Shown here: positions 7,843 through 15,795 of the stretch, piece by piece | How positions within the stretch are numbered: the stretch's first letter is position 1 | Layout of the letters: each line of letters begins with the position of its first letter | Origin: B18-G4 sp032250805 | Lineage (GTDB): Bacteria; Bacteroidota; Bacteroidia; Bacteroidales; B18-G4 | Assembly (NCBI GenBank): GCA_032250805.1 | Contig: JAVVEM010000015.1 | Coordinates: forward strand, 1-64,000 | Length of the DNA: 64,000 nucleotides | Reading direction: 5' to 3' | The notes under the pieces: model-generated | What the model saw: only the letters and a program-made list of their open reading frames with translations | Told to the model about the DNA's origin: nothing | Databases searched by the model: none | Program-made: the position numbers and the translations under genes

Positions 7843-9231
7843 CTACTGTTTCATCATCGCCTCAACATCCGCTACTTTTTTCGGAATGGGCTTGCCCAGG
7901 ATCCTGTTTCCATCTTCAGTTACCAGGATATCATCTTCTATCCTGACGCCACCGAAGTCCTTGTAGGTTTCTGCTTTGTCGTAGTTAATGAACTCAGTGA
8001 ATTTCCCTTCTTTCTTCCACAGGTCGATGAGGGCAGGGATGAAATAACATCCTGGTTCGTCGGTCAGCACAAAGCCGGGCTTCAGCTTTTTGCCGAAACG
8101 CAGGAAGGCCAGGCCGAACTGGTCGCTGCGCCTGATCGTGTCATCATAACCAACATAATTTTCTCCCAGTCCTTCCATATCATGTACATCCAGTCCCATG
8201 GCATGACCGAGGCCGTGCGGGAAAAAGAGGGCGTGGGCACCCTGCCTGACCGCTTCATTCACATCGCCTTTCATGATGCCGAGGTCTTTCAGCCCCTGAG
8301 CAATTGTTTTGGCAGCAAGCAGGTGCACATCTTTATACAATATGCCTGGTTTGATGGCCGCTATACTGTCGCAGTTGGCTTTTAACACGATCTCGTAGAT
8401 CTCTTTCTGGCGGGTGTCGAATTTCCCTCCGACAGGCACCGTGCGGGTGATGTCGCTGGCATAATGGAGCGCTGATTCCGATCCTGCGTCGGTTACCATC
8501 ATGCGTCCTTTTTGCAGGGTATTGCCATGGTGATGGTTATGCAGGGTTTGCCCGTCGACGCTGAGGATGACGGGGAATGATACTGGTCCGCCATAAGAAA
8601 GAGAGATGCCTTCTATGGCACCGGCAATCTCCTGTTCAACAACACCTGGCATGGCCATTTTCATGGCTGTGGTATGCATGATGTAGGCCACATCGACAGC
8701 CTTCTCGATCTCTGCAATCTCTGCCTCGCTCTTGATCTCACGCATGGAAACCACCGCCCTGATCAGTTCTTCAGAGATATAGTTCTTTATCTTACCATGG
8801 GGCAGACTAAAAATGTCTTCAAGCGCCAGCCAGCGGTCGCCGCGATAAGGAGGTAGGATATGCACTTTACGTCCCTTGCCGATAGCATCCTTTATGTATT
8901 CAGGCAATTTGTTGCCGGCAAGAATGTGTTCCGTGCCGCATTGTAATGCCTGGTCTTTCATCAGGGGCTGCTGTCCCATCCAGATAATGTCGTCTATGGT
9001 TACATCGTCGCCTACAAGAATATCTCTTCCTTCATCAACATCGATGATCCCGGAAAGGCCGTCGTGGTCGTGACCGAAATAATACAGAAAATCACTGTCC
9101 TGGCGGTAATGATAGGTATTGGCAGGGTAATTCATGGAGGCCTCGGCATTGCCGGGCAAGAGCACAACACCTCCCGAAAGCAGATCCCTGAGCTGCTTCC
9201 TGCGTGATGCATAAACTTCTGGATTGAACAT
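7843..9231 (-). CDS. Xaa-Pro aminopeptidase (M24B), first of two
   Basis: This 462-residue protein removes N-terminal residues preceding proline. Residues about 1-150 are the aminopeptidase P N-terminal domain (TYHYRQDSDFLYYFG). Residues about 170-460 are the pita-bread catalytic domain with metal ligands in VTDAGSE, SDITRTVPV, HGLGHAMGLDVHD, TDEPGCYF and RIEDDILV. There is no signal peptide, so it is cytoplasmic. A perfect -7 box lies at 9268-9276. A second, clearly different M24B gene lies 0.4 kb upstream on the same strand; a repeat-rich spacer separates them, so they probably have separate promoters. Confidence 0.92.
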   Translation of the reverse strand: MFNPEVYASRRKQLRDLLSGGVVLLPGNAEASMNYPANTYHYRQDSDFLYYFGHDHDGLSGIIDVDEGRDILVGDDVTIDDIIWMGQQPLMKDQALQCGTEHILAGNKLPEYIKDAIGKGRKVHILPPYRGDRWLALEDIFSLPHGKIKNYISEELIRAVVSMREIKSEAEIAEIEKAVDVAYIMHTTAMKMAMPGVVEQEIAGAIEGISLSYGGPVSFPVILSVDGQTLHNHHHGNTLQKGRMMVTDAGSESALHYASDITRTVPVGGKFDTRQKEIYEIVLKANCDSIAAIKPGILYKDVHLLAAKTIAQGLKDLGIMKGDVNEAVRQGAHALFFPHGLGHAMGLDVHDMEGLGENYVGYDDTIRRSDQFGLAFLRFGKKLKPGFVLTDEPGCYFIPALIDLWKKEGKFTEFINYDKAETYKDFGGVRIEDDILVTEDGNRILGKPIPKKVADVEAMMKQ

Positions 9232-9267
9232 AATTATTTGTGTTTAACGTTATTTTTATATGAAATA

Positions 9268-9276
9268 GCAAAGTTA
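9268..9276 (-). promoter_or_regulatory. Promoter -7 box of the first aminopeptidase gene
   Basis: The minus strand reads TAACTTTGC, a complete TAnnTTTGC match, 36 bases before the ATG at 9231. No convincing TTTG -33 box is seen. Confidence 0.55.
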
Positions 9277-9629
9277 ATTAATTATATCGTACTACGTTTC
9301 AGGTACCAGGTATTACGACAGATGTAAGATTTTTGATTTGGGTATTCAATATTCAATGGATACTGGATACTGGATTCTTGCTACTGGTTAAATTCAATTT
9401 TAGTTCCCTTTAGCTCACTTGTTTAGGCATTTGTTTATTCTTTTATTCGATGATTCGTTTAGTCGTAAAACTTCTACGTTCCATGTTACTTGTTCATCAT
9501 TCCCTGTTCGATATTCATATGTATTCGTGCAGTCGTGTGCTCGTGTGCTCGTGCAGTCGGAGATCCTTCCCCATTCTTATTCCCTGCCTGCCGGTTTACC
9601 CGCTGGAGGAGGGCAGGCAGGCTTGTTCT
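9277..9629. repeat. Repeat-rich spacer between the two aminopeptidase genes
   Basis: No gene is seen. The stretch holds GGATACTGGATACTGGATT at 9358-9375, a 29-base segment at 9375-9403 that recurs at 59019-59047, TTTAGCTCAC near 9410, CGTGTGCTCGTGC tandem units at about 9524-9558, the palindromic insert at 9583-9622, and the stop-adjacent A/G-rich module of the second aminopeptidase gene. Confidence 0.75.
9583..9622. repeat. GC-rich palindromic insert
   Basis: The element reads CCTGCCTGCCGGTTTACCCG and then closes with GGCAGGCAGGC, giving a hairpin. It splits the A/G-rich module after the second aminopeptidase stop codon. The same GGTTTACCCGC segment is present in the opposite relative orientation at 2929-3000. 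Confidence 0.7.
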
Positions 9630-10922
9630 TTATTCTCTATTCATCAGGGCCTCAATTTCCTCAACCTTTACCGGCACCTGTCCGGTCAGGTTCACGGGTG
9701 CATTATCCGTCACCAGGATGTCATCCTCTATTCTTATGCCGATCTTTTCTTCACGGATGTAGAGCCCGGGCTCGCAGGTGAGTACCATGCCGGCTTCGAC
9801 AGGATCGTATTTCGATCCGACGTCGTGCACATCCAGCCCCAGGGGATGGGCAGTGCCATGCATGAAATATTTCATATATAGTGGCTTATTGGCGTCCTGG
9901 CTTTTAACATCTGCTTCGCTGAAAAGGCCCAGCCCGATCATCTCCTTTTCCATCATCTTATTCACCTCCTTGTTGAACTCATCGATGGTGATCCCCGGCC
10001 TCAGCAGCTGTATGGCCTTGTCGTGGACACGTAAAACGGCCTCATAGCAAGCTTTCTGCCTTGTTGTGAATTTGCCGTTTACCGGTATCGTCCGGGTGAT
10101 GTCGGCGGCGTAATTGGCGTATTCGGCACCGAAATCCATGAGCAACAGCTCGCCGTCGCGGCATACCTGGTTGTTATCGATATAGTGGAGCACGCAACTG
10201 TTTTCGCCTGCGGCAACGATAGGACGATAGGCCGGACCGGTGGCCCTGTTCATCGCAAAGGCATATTCTATTTCAGCCTGTACCTCATATTCCATAGTTC
10301 CGGGGCGGACGGTCTTCAGTACCCTGTCGAAAGCCTTGCCGGTGATCTCACCGGCCCTGCGGATCAATTCAACCTCTATAGGCTTTTTTATCTTCCTAAG
10401 CTCCAGCATAAGGGGAGCCGAGCGCTCATAATTATGTGCCGGGTATTCTTCCTTCAACTCCCTGGCAAACCTGAGGTCTTTGTAAGGTACCGGATTAGAA
10501 TATTTAGGATATTCATTACTGTTAAGGTAAACATGCTTTGCCCATATTATCAGCTCTTTTAGAGCAATATCAAAATCCCTGGTCCACTGTATCTTTTTGA
10601 TCCCTGATATGGCTGTAGCTTTTTCTTTTGTCAGTTTCTGACCTTCCCAAATGGCGATCTTTTCATTCGTTTCCGTAACGAAAGCTACTTCACGCATACC
10701 TTCATCCGGATGACCAGGAGCAAGCACCAGGATCGTCTCTTCCTGGTCGAGCCCACTCAGATAAAAAAGGTCGGATTGCTGTCTGAAGGGAAAATTCTGA
10801 TCGCCATTGCGTGGAAACACATCATTGGAATGGAAAATGGCGATGCTTCCGGGAGGGAGTAAGGTTGTAAACTGTTTTCTGTTTTCAGTGAAAAATGTGG
10901 GATCTATCGTGTTGTATCTCAT
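9630..10922 (-). CDS. Xaa-Pro aminopeptidase (M24B), second of two
   Basis: This 430-residue protein has an aminopeptidase P N-terminal domain (FPFRQQSDLFYLSGLDQEE) and a pita-bread domain whose metal ligands lie in LLMDFGAEY, AADITRTIPV, HGTAHPLGLDVHD, TCEPGLYI and RIEDDILV. The usual HGxxH histidines are both present. I start at the ATG at 10922 because the longer frame begins with TTG and adds eight residues. It is cytoplasmic. It is only moderately similar to the neighbouring M24B protein, so the pair looks like an old duplication with different peptide preferences. Confidence 0.92.
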   Translation of the reverse strand: MRYNTIDPTFFTENRKQFTTLLPPGSIAIFHSNDVFPRNGDQNFPFRQQSDLFYLSGLDQEETILVLAPGHPDEGMREVAFVTETNEKIAIWEGQKLTKEKATAISGIKKIQWTRDFDIALKELIIWAKHVYLNSNEYPKYSNPVPYKDLRFARELKEEYPAHNYERSAPLMLELRKIKKPIEVELIRRAGEITGKAFDRVLKTVRPGTMEYEVQAEIEYAFAMNRATGPAYRPIVAAGENSCVLHYIDNNQVCRDGELLLMDFGAEYANYAADITRTIPVNGKFTTRQKACYEAVLRVHDKAIQLLRPGITIDEFNKEVNKMMEKEMIGLGLFSEADVKSQDANKPLYMKYFMHGTAHPLGLDVHDVGSKYDPVEAGMVLTCEPGLYIREEKIGIRIEDDILVTDNAPVNLTGQVPVKVEEIEALMNRE

Positions 10923-11002
10923 AAAATTCAACTTATTTAAAACCAATAAAAATTACTGACTGGCAAGGCTTTTAGCGCCTTTAAACCGATTAAAATTTTA
11001 AA

Positions 11003-11032
11003 TTTGTAAATCAATAAAATTACACTTATTTG
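11003..11032 (+). promoter_or_regulatory. Possible promoter of the succinate dehydrogenase operon
   Basis: TTTG at 11003-11006 is followed after 20 bases by TATTTG at 11027-11032, an incomplete -7 box. The ATG of the first gene lies 49 bases downstream. Spacing fits, sequence is weak. Confidence 0.3.
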
Positions 11033-11081
11033 GTGTATAAAGCGTAATCAACACCTGTTCTTTTTTGTAAAAACAACAATT

Positions 11082-11759
11082 ATGGCGAAGTTATTACATT
11101 ACTCCTCCCTTACGAAGAAATACATCATGGCTTTCGCCGGTATATTTCTTGCCGTGTTCCTGATGGTACACCTGGGGATCAATATTTTTATTCTACCCAT
11201 TGCCGAAAACCATGTTGAGATCTTCGAGGCAGCAGTGAATTTTATGACTTCCAACCCGGTCATTAAGGTGTTTGAGGTCGTGCTTTTTGGTGGTTTTATT
11301 ATCCATATTCTCTATGGACTCATCCTGCAGATCCAGAACTGGTTGGCCAGGCCGGTAAGGTATAGGAAGGAAGGCTTTTCACATACTTCTTTCTTCAGTA
11401 AGTATATGATTCACACCGGAATCATCATCCTGATCTTCCTGGGACTTCATTTTATCAACTTTTACTTTGTAAAGCTGGGTTTAACCAATGCTCCTGAAGG
11501 ACCGATGGTGGTAAGCAGTGATCATGATTTTTATCATATGGCGATCAACCTTTTCAGCAATACTACTTATGCAATTGTTTATATTGTTCTGATGATTATT
11601 CTGGGGTTCCACCTGAACCATGCCTTCCAGTCGGCCTTCCAGTCGCTGGGGCTCAGCCATAGCAAATACACGCCATTTATCAAGGGCGTTGGTACAGTTT
11701 ATTCAATTGTCGTTCCGCTGGGATTTTTGTTGATCCCCGTGTATTTTCTGTTCAATTAA
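11082..11759 (+). CDS. sdhC: Succinate dehydrogenase/fumarate reductase cytochrome b subunit
   Basis: A 225-residue membrane anchor with five hydrophobic segments. Conserved histidines sit in MVHLGINIF, FIIHILYGL, YMIHTGIIIL, LGLHFINF and GFHLNHAFQ, the pattern of the b558-type dihaem family. It passes electrons between menaquinone and the iron-sulfur subunit at the inner membrane. It opens a C-A-B operon, with the flavoprotein 31 bases downstream. The direction in vivo, succinate oxidation or fumarate reduction, cannot be read from sequence; many anaerobic Bacteroidales use this type for fumarate respiration. Confidence 0.92.
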   Translation: MAKLLHYSSLTKKYIMAFAGIFLAVFLMVHLGINIFILPIAENHVEIFEAAVNFMTSNPVIKVFEVVLFGGFIIHILYGLILQIQNWLARPVRYRKEGFSHTSFFSKYMIHTGIIILIFLGLHFINFYFVKLGLTNAPEGPMVVSSDHDFYHMAINLFSNTTYAIVYIVLMIILGFHLNHAFQSAFQSLGLSHSKYTPFIKGVGTVYSIVVPLGFLLIPVYFLFN

Positions 11760-11790
11760 TTCAACAATGCATCGAATAATTCCTTAAGAT

Positions 11791-13731
11791 ATGAAGCTAG
11801 ATCCCAAAATACCCAACGGCCCCCTTTCCGAGAAATGGACCAATTATAAATCAGGCCAGAACCTGGTAAACCCTGCAAACAAGAGGAAAATCGACATCAT
11901 TGTTGTTGGTACCGGGCTGGCAGGTGCTGCTGCTGCTGCCAGTCTGGGCGAACTGGGCTTCAACGTAAAGATCTTTTGTATTCAGGACAGCCCGCGCCGG
12001 GCGCACAGCATTGCTGCACAGGGCGGGATCAATGCAGCCAAGAACTATCCCAACGATGGTGACAGCACCTACAGGCTTTTCTATGATACCATTAAGGGAG
12101 GTGATTACCGTGCCCGTGAAGCCAATGTGTACCGCCTTGCCGAGGCCAGCAATAATATTATCGACCAGTGTGTGGCACGTGGAGTGCCTTTTGCCCGCGA
12201 TTATGGTGGCTTGCTCGATAACCGGTCCTTCGGTGGAGCACTTGTATCGCGTACCTTTTATGCCCGCGGACAAACGGGTCAGCAACTCCTTCTGGGTGCT
12301 TATGGTGCCCTCAGCAAGGAGATCAGCAAAGGTTCAGTACAGATGTTTACCCGAAGGGAGATGATGGACCTGGTGATCATTGAAGGCAAGACACGGGGCA
12401 TTATCGTGCGCAACCTGATCGACGGTAAGCTGGAACGTTACTTCGGTCATGCCGTGGTGCTTGCTACCGGTGGCTATGGAAATGTGTTCTTTCTCTCCAC
12501 CATGGCAATGAACTCCAATGGCAGTGCTGTCTGGCAGGCCTATAAAAGGGGTGCATTATTCGGCAACCCCAGCTTTACTCAGATCCATCCAACCTGTATT
12601 CCGGTGCATGGCGATTATCAGTCGAAGCTTACCCTGATGAGTGAAAGCCTGCGCAATGACGGACGTATATGGGTGCCGAAAAATAAGGAAGATGCCGAAA
12701 AGATCAGAAAAGGCGGGATCAGGCCCACTGACATAAAAGAAGAAGACCGCGATTATTACCTCGAACGCAGGTATCCGGCCTTCGGCAATCTTGTGCCGCG
12801 CGATGTAGCGTCGAGGGCTGCCAAGGAACGCTGCGATGCCGGCTATGGCGTTGGCAGTACCGGCCTGGCTGTTTACCTCGACTTTGCCGATGCCATAAAA
12901 CGTCTGGGCAAGGATGTTATTGAAGCACGCTATGGCAACCTCTTCCAGATGTATGAAAAAATTGTTGATGAAAATCCCTATGAAACACCTATGATGATCT
13001 ATCCCGCAGTGCACTATACCATGGGAGGCATCTGGGTGGATTATGAATTGCAGACCACCATTCCGGGGCTCTTTGCCGGCGGGGAAGCCAATTTCTCCGA
13101 TCACGGCGCCAACAGGCTCGGGGCTTCGGCACTCATGCAGGGTCTGAGCGACGGATATTTCGTGCTTCCCTACACCCTGCAGAACTACCTGGCCGACCAG
13201 ATCCTGGTACCGCGCATTCCTACTGACCATCCGGAGTTTGAAAAAGTGGAAAATGAGGTCAGGGCACGCCAGGAAAAACTGATGGCCGTGAAAGGGACCA
13301 AAACGGTTGATAGCTTCCACAAGCGGCTTGGCCACATCATGTGGGATCATGTGGGGATGGCCCGAAACAGGGAAGGCCTGGAAAAGGCCATCACCCTGAT
13401 ACAGGAATTAAGGACTGAATTCTGGAAAGATGTGCGCATACCCGGAAAGATCGAAGAACTGAACTCTGAGCTTGACAAGGCTATGCGGATGGCCGACTAC
13501 CTCGAACTGGGCGAGTTGATGGCGCTGGATGCACTCGAAAGAAATGAATCCTGTGGAGGACATTTCAGGGAAGAATACCAGACCGAAGAAGGAGAAGCCC
13601 TGCGCGACGACAAGAACTTTACTTTTGTTTCGGCCTGGGAATACAAAGGCGACGGCATGAAGCCTGAATTGCATAAAGAGCCGCTTATTTTCGAAAATAT
13701 CGAAGTAAAACAGCGTAATTATAAATCATAA
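11791..13731 (+). CDS. sdhA: Succinate dehydrogenase/fumarate reductase flavoprotein subunit
   Basis: The 646-residue subunit interconverts succinate and fumarate. The FAD-binding GTGLAGAAAAASLGELGF lies near residues 40-57. H72 in AHSIAAQGGI is the expected covalent FAD attachment site. Substrate-site features include QIHPTCIPVHGD and RLGASALMQG. The capping and C-terminal helical domains follow, so the length is normal for the family. It sits between the cytochrome b and iron-sulfur genes with short gaps and is surely co-expressed with them. Confidence 0.95.
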   Translation: MKLDPKIPNGPLSEKWTNYKSGQNLVNPANKRKIDIIVVGTGLAGAAAAASLGELGFNVKIFCIQDSPRRAHSIAAQGGINAAKNYPNDGDSTYRLFYDTIKGGDYRAREANVYRLAEASNNIIDQCVARGVPFARDYGGLLDNRSFGGALVSRTFYARGQTGQQLLLGAYGALSKEISKGSVQMFTRREMMDLVIIEGKTRGIIVRNLIDGKLERYFGHAVVLATGGYGNVFFLSTMAMNSNGSAVWQAYKRGALFGNPSFTQIHPTCIPVHGDYQSKLTLMSESLRNDGRIWVPKNKEDAEKIRKGGIRPTDIKEEDRDYYLERRYPAFGNLVPRDVASRAAKERCDAGYGVGSTGLAVYLDFADAIKRLGKDVIEARYGNLFQMYEKIVDENPYETPMMIYPAVHYTMGGIWVDYELQTTIPGLFAGGEANFSDHGANRLGASALMQGLSDGYFVLPYTLQNYLADQILVPRIPTDHPEFEKVENEVRARQEKLMAVKGTKTVDSFHKRLGHIMWDHVGMARNREGLEKAITLIQELRTEFWKDVRIPGKIEELNSELDKAMRMADYLELGELMALDALERNESCGGHFREEYQTEEGEALRDDKNFTFVSAWEYKGDGMKPELHKEPLIFENIEVKQRNYKS

Positions 13732-13759
13732 AAGAAAATCACACAATAAAATATTCATC

Positions 13760-14515
13760 ATGGATTTTACACTAAAGATCTGGAGACAGGAAAACGCAAA
13801 AGCCAGGGGTAAGTTTGTTACTTATAAAGTAAGCGGCATATCGTCCGACGCTTCTTTCCTGGAAATGCTTGATATACTCAACGAAAGCATTGTTGACCAG
13901 GTGCAACTGCCTATCGCTTTCGATCACGACTGCCGCGAGGGTATATGCGGGATGTGCAGCCTGTACATCAACGGACGGCCCCATGGCCCTGATCAGGGCA
14001 TTACCGTTTGCCAGATGCACATGCGTAACTTCAAAGATGGTTCTACCATCGTGATCGAGCCATGGCGGGCAAGACCATTTCCTGTGATCAAAGACCTGAT
14101 GATCGACCGTACAGCCTTCGACGAGATCATACAGGCGGGAGGATATATTTCTGTTCGTACAGGTGGTGTGCCCGATGCCAACAGCATACCGGTAAAAAAG
14201 GAACATGCCGACCTGGCCATGGATGCTGCTGCATGCATCGGTTGCGGCGCCTGCGTGGCAGCATGCAAGAACGCTTCTGCCATGCTGTTTGTCTCGGCAA
14301 AAGTTGCGCATCTGGCCCTGTTGCCGCAAGGAAAAGTTGAAGCCGCCCGAAGGGTGCAGATGATGGTGGCAAAAATGGATGAACTGGGCTTTGGCAATTG
14401 TACAAACACTTACGCCTGCGAAGCCGAATGCCCCAAAGAGATAAAAGTTACCAATATTGCCCGCATGAACAGGCAGTTTTTTGCAGCCAAAGTTGGAGCT
14501 GAGAAAATGAAATGA
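13760..14515 (+). CDS. sdhB: Succinate dehydrogenase/fumarate reductase iron-sulfur subunit
   Basis: A 251-residue electron-transfer subunit. The N-terminal ferredoxin domain has the [2Fe-2S] ligands CREGICGMC and a later cysteine in GITVCQ. The C-terminal domain has CIGCGACVAACK and CTNTYACEAECPKEI for the [4Fe-4S] and [3Fe-4S] clusters. It carries electrons from the flavin to the membrane anchor. It is the last gene of the C-A-B operon; holB starts 103 bases later behind its own -7 box. Confidence 0.95.
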   Translation: MDFTLKIWRQENAKARGKFVTYKVSGISSDASFLEMLDILNESIVDQVQLPIAFDHDCREGICGMCSLYINGRPHGPDQGITVCQMHMRNFKDGSTIVIEPWRARPFPVIKDLMIDRTAFDEIIQAGGYISVRTGGVPDANSIPVKKEHADLAMDAAACIGCGACVAACKNASAMLFVSAKVAHLALLPQGKVEAARRVQMMVAKMDELGFGNCTNTYACEAECPKEIKVTNIARMNRQFFAAKVGAEKMK

Positions 14516-14606
14516 CCTTCTGATATGGGATACCAGCTATTCGATATCCAAACCTGAAATTATAATTACGTAATACTTTGTACCTTGGTACTTATTACCA
14601 ATAGCG

Positions 14607-14614
14607 TATCTTTG
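14607..14614 (+). promoter_or_regulatory. Promoter -7 box of holB, four bases from the ATG
   Basis: TATCTTTG fully matches TAnnTTTG. CTTG at 14584-14587, 19 bases upstream, could be the -33 element. The box is followed by ACCC and then the ATG at 14619, so transcription would begin at or very near the start codon. Confidence 0.5.
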
Positions 14615-14618
14615 ACCC

Positions 14619-15764
14619 ATGCAATTTGCTGAGATCATAGGGCATGACGAAATCAAGCGTAAGCTGATCCAGACCGTGCTTGAGAACCGTGTGAGCCATG
14701 CTCAGATGTTTTTGGGCCCGGGGGGTTCAGGAAAGCTGGCACTGGCGATCGCCTATGCCCAGTACATAAACTGCGCAGGCAGGTCGGAAACCGACTCCTG
14801 CGGAGTGTGCCCATCGTGCCAGCAAATTGCCAGGCTTGCACATCCCGACCTGCACTTTTCCTACCCGATAATATTGAAGAGGGAAACCCGTCGCAGTAAG
14901 GATTATATTACATTATGGCGCGAATATCTCGCCGAAAAGCATTTTTATCCCGACCTGGTTGAATGGACTGCAAAAATGGACGGCGAAAAGAAGCAGAGTG
15001 TGATCGGAGTCGACGAATGCACGGAGATCATTCATAGCCTAAGCTATAAAAGCTATGAGGGGAAATATAAGATCATGATCATTTGGATGGCCGAGCTGAT
15101 CTACCATGCGGCTGCGCCCAAAATATTGAAGATACTTGAAGAACCACCCGAAAAAACACTTTTTATCCTGCTATCCGAAAAACAGGAACGCATCATCTCT
15201 ACCATTCTTTCGCGCACACAGATTCTGAAAGTGCCACAACTTGATGACCAGTCGCTGAAGCTGATCCTCTCGCACCGTTTCGGTTACCCCGGTGATGCCA
15301 TCCAAAGGGTGTTGAAATCTTCGGGGGGAAATGTGAACAGGGCACTGTGGATGCTTGAGGAATTCATGAACAGTGATTTTGCTGCCTCCGAATTCCGTGA
15401 CTGGATGCTGATGAGTTTTCGTGCGGAGTTTAAGGAGCTGACAGCATTTGTCAGCAAGATCGCCCGCACCTCAAGGGCAAAGCAAAAACAATTCCTGTCG
15501 TATGGCCTTAGCCTGTCGCGAAACTGCCTGCTTACGATCTATGGGCGAAACGATATGCTCACCATCGTTGACGATGAAGAGGCTGCCTTTGTTGGCCGGA
15601 TCGCAAAATATCTGAATGAGAAAAATGCGCTCGAATACGCCTCTCTTTTCGAAGAGGCTATCAGGCATATCGACAGGAATGCAAATGCTTCGCTGGTATT
15701 TATGGACGTTTCTTTGAAGGCCGCTGAGCTTCTTAATCCTGCACTTTCGGAAATTAAGCGGTAA
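14619..15764 (+). CDS. holB: DNA polymerase III delta'-type clamp-loader subunit
   Basis: A 381-residue AAA+ protein that helps load the sliding clamp during replication. The P-loop region is GPGGSGKLALAIAYA near residues 33-47. A zinc-ribbon-like cluster follows (CGVCPSC). ILEEPPEKTLFILL and the sensor segment TILSRTQ are typical of delta'/gamma subunits. The C-terminal collar domain is divergent. It begins the holB-ricT-gldH-PBP order common in Bacteroidota. Its -7 box suggests a leaderless or very short leader mRNA. Confidence 0.88.
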   Translation: MQFAEIIGHDEIKRKLIQTVLENRVSHAQMFLGPGGSGKLALAIAYAQYINCAGRSETDSCGVCPSCQQIARLAHPDLHFSYPIILKRETRRSKDYITLWREYLAEKHFYPDLVEWTAKMDGEKKQSVIGVDECTEIIHSLSYKSYEGKYKIMIIWMAELIYHAAAPKILKILEEPPEKTLFILLSEKQERIISTILSRTQILKVPQLDDQSLKLILSHRFGYPGDAIQRVLKSSGGNVNRALWMLEEFMNSDFAASEFRDWMLMSFRAEFKELTAFVSKIARTSRAKQKQFLSYGLSLSRNCLLTIYGRNDMLTIVDDEEAAFVGRIAKYLNEKNALEYASLFEEAIRHIDRNANASLVFMDVSLKAAELLNPALSEIKR

Positions 15765-15769
15765 TTAGT

Positions 15770-15777
15770 TATTTTTG
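15770..15777 (+). promoter_or_regulatory. Promoter -7 box of ricT
   Basis: TATTTTTG, a full TAnnTTTG match, begins five bases after the holB stop codon and 26 bases before the ricT ATG at 15796. It rules against the alternative TTG start at 15775, which would lie inside the box. Confidence 0.55.
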
Positions 15778-15795
15778 TGGGTCGATAATAATACA

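Noticed and set aside
9419..9881. Overlapping plus-strand frames across the spacer and the end of the second aminopeptidase gene
   Set aside because: They run through repeat DNA into the antisense of a conserved gene.
12556..13350. 264-codon minus-strand frame inside the flavoprotein gene
   Set aside because: It is antisense to a strongly conserved gene and shows no recognisable protein features.
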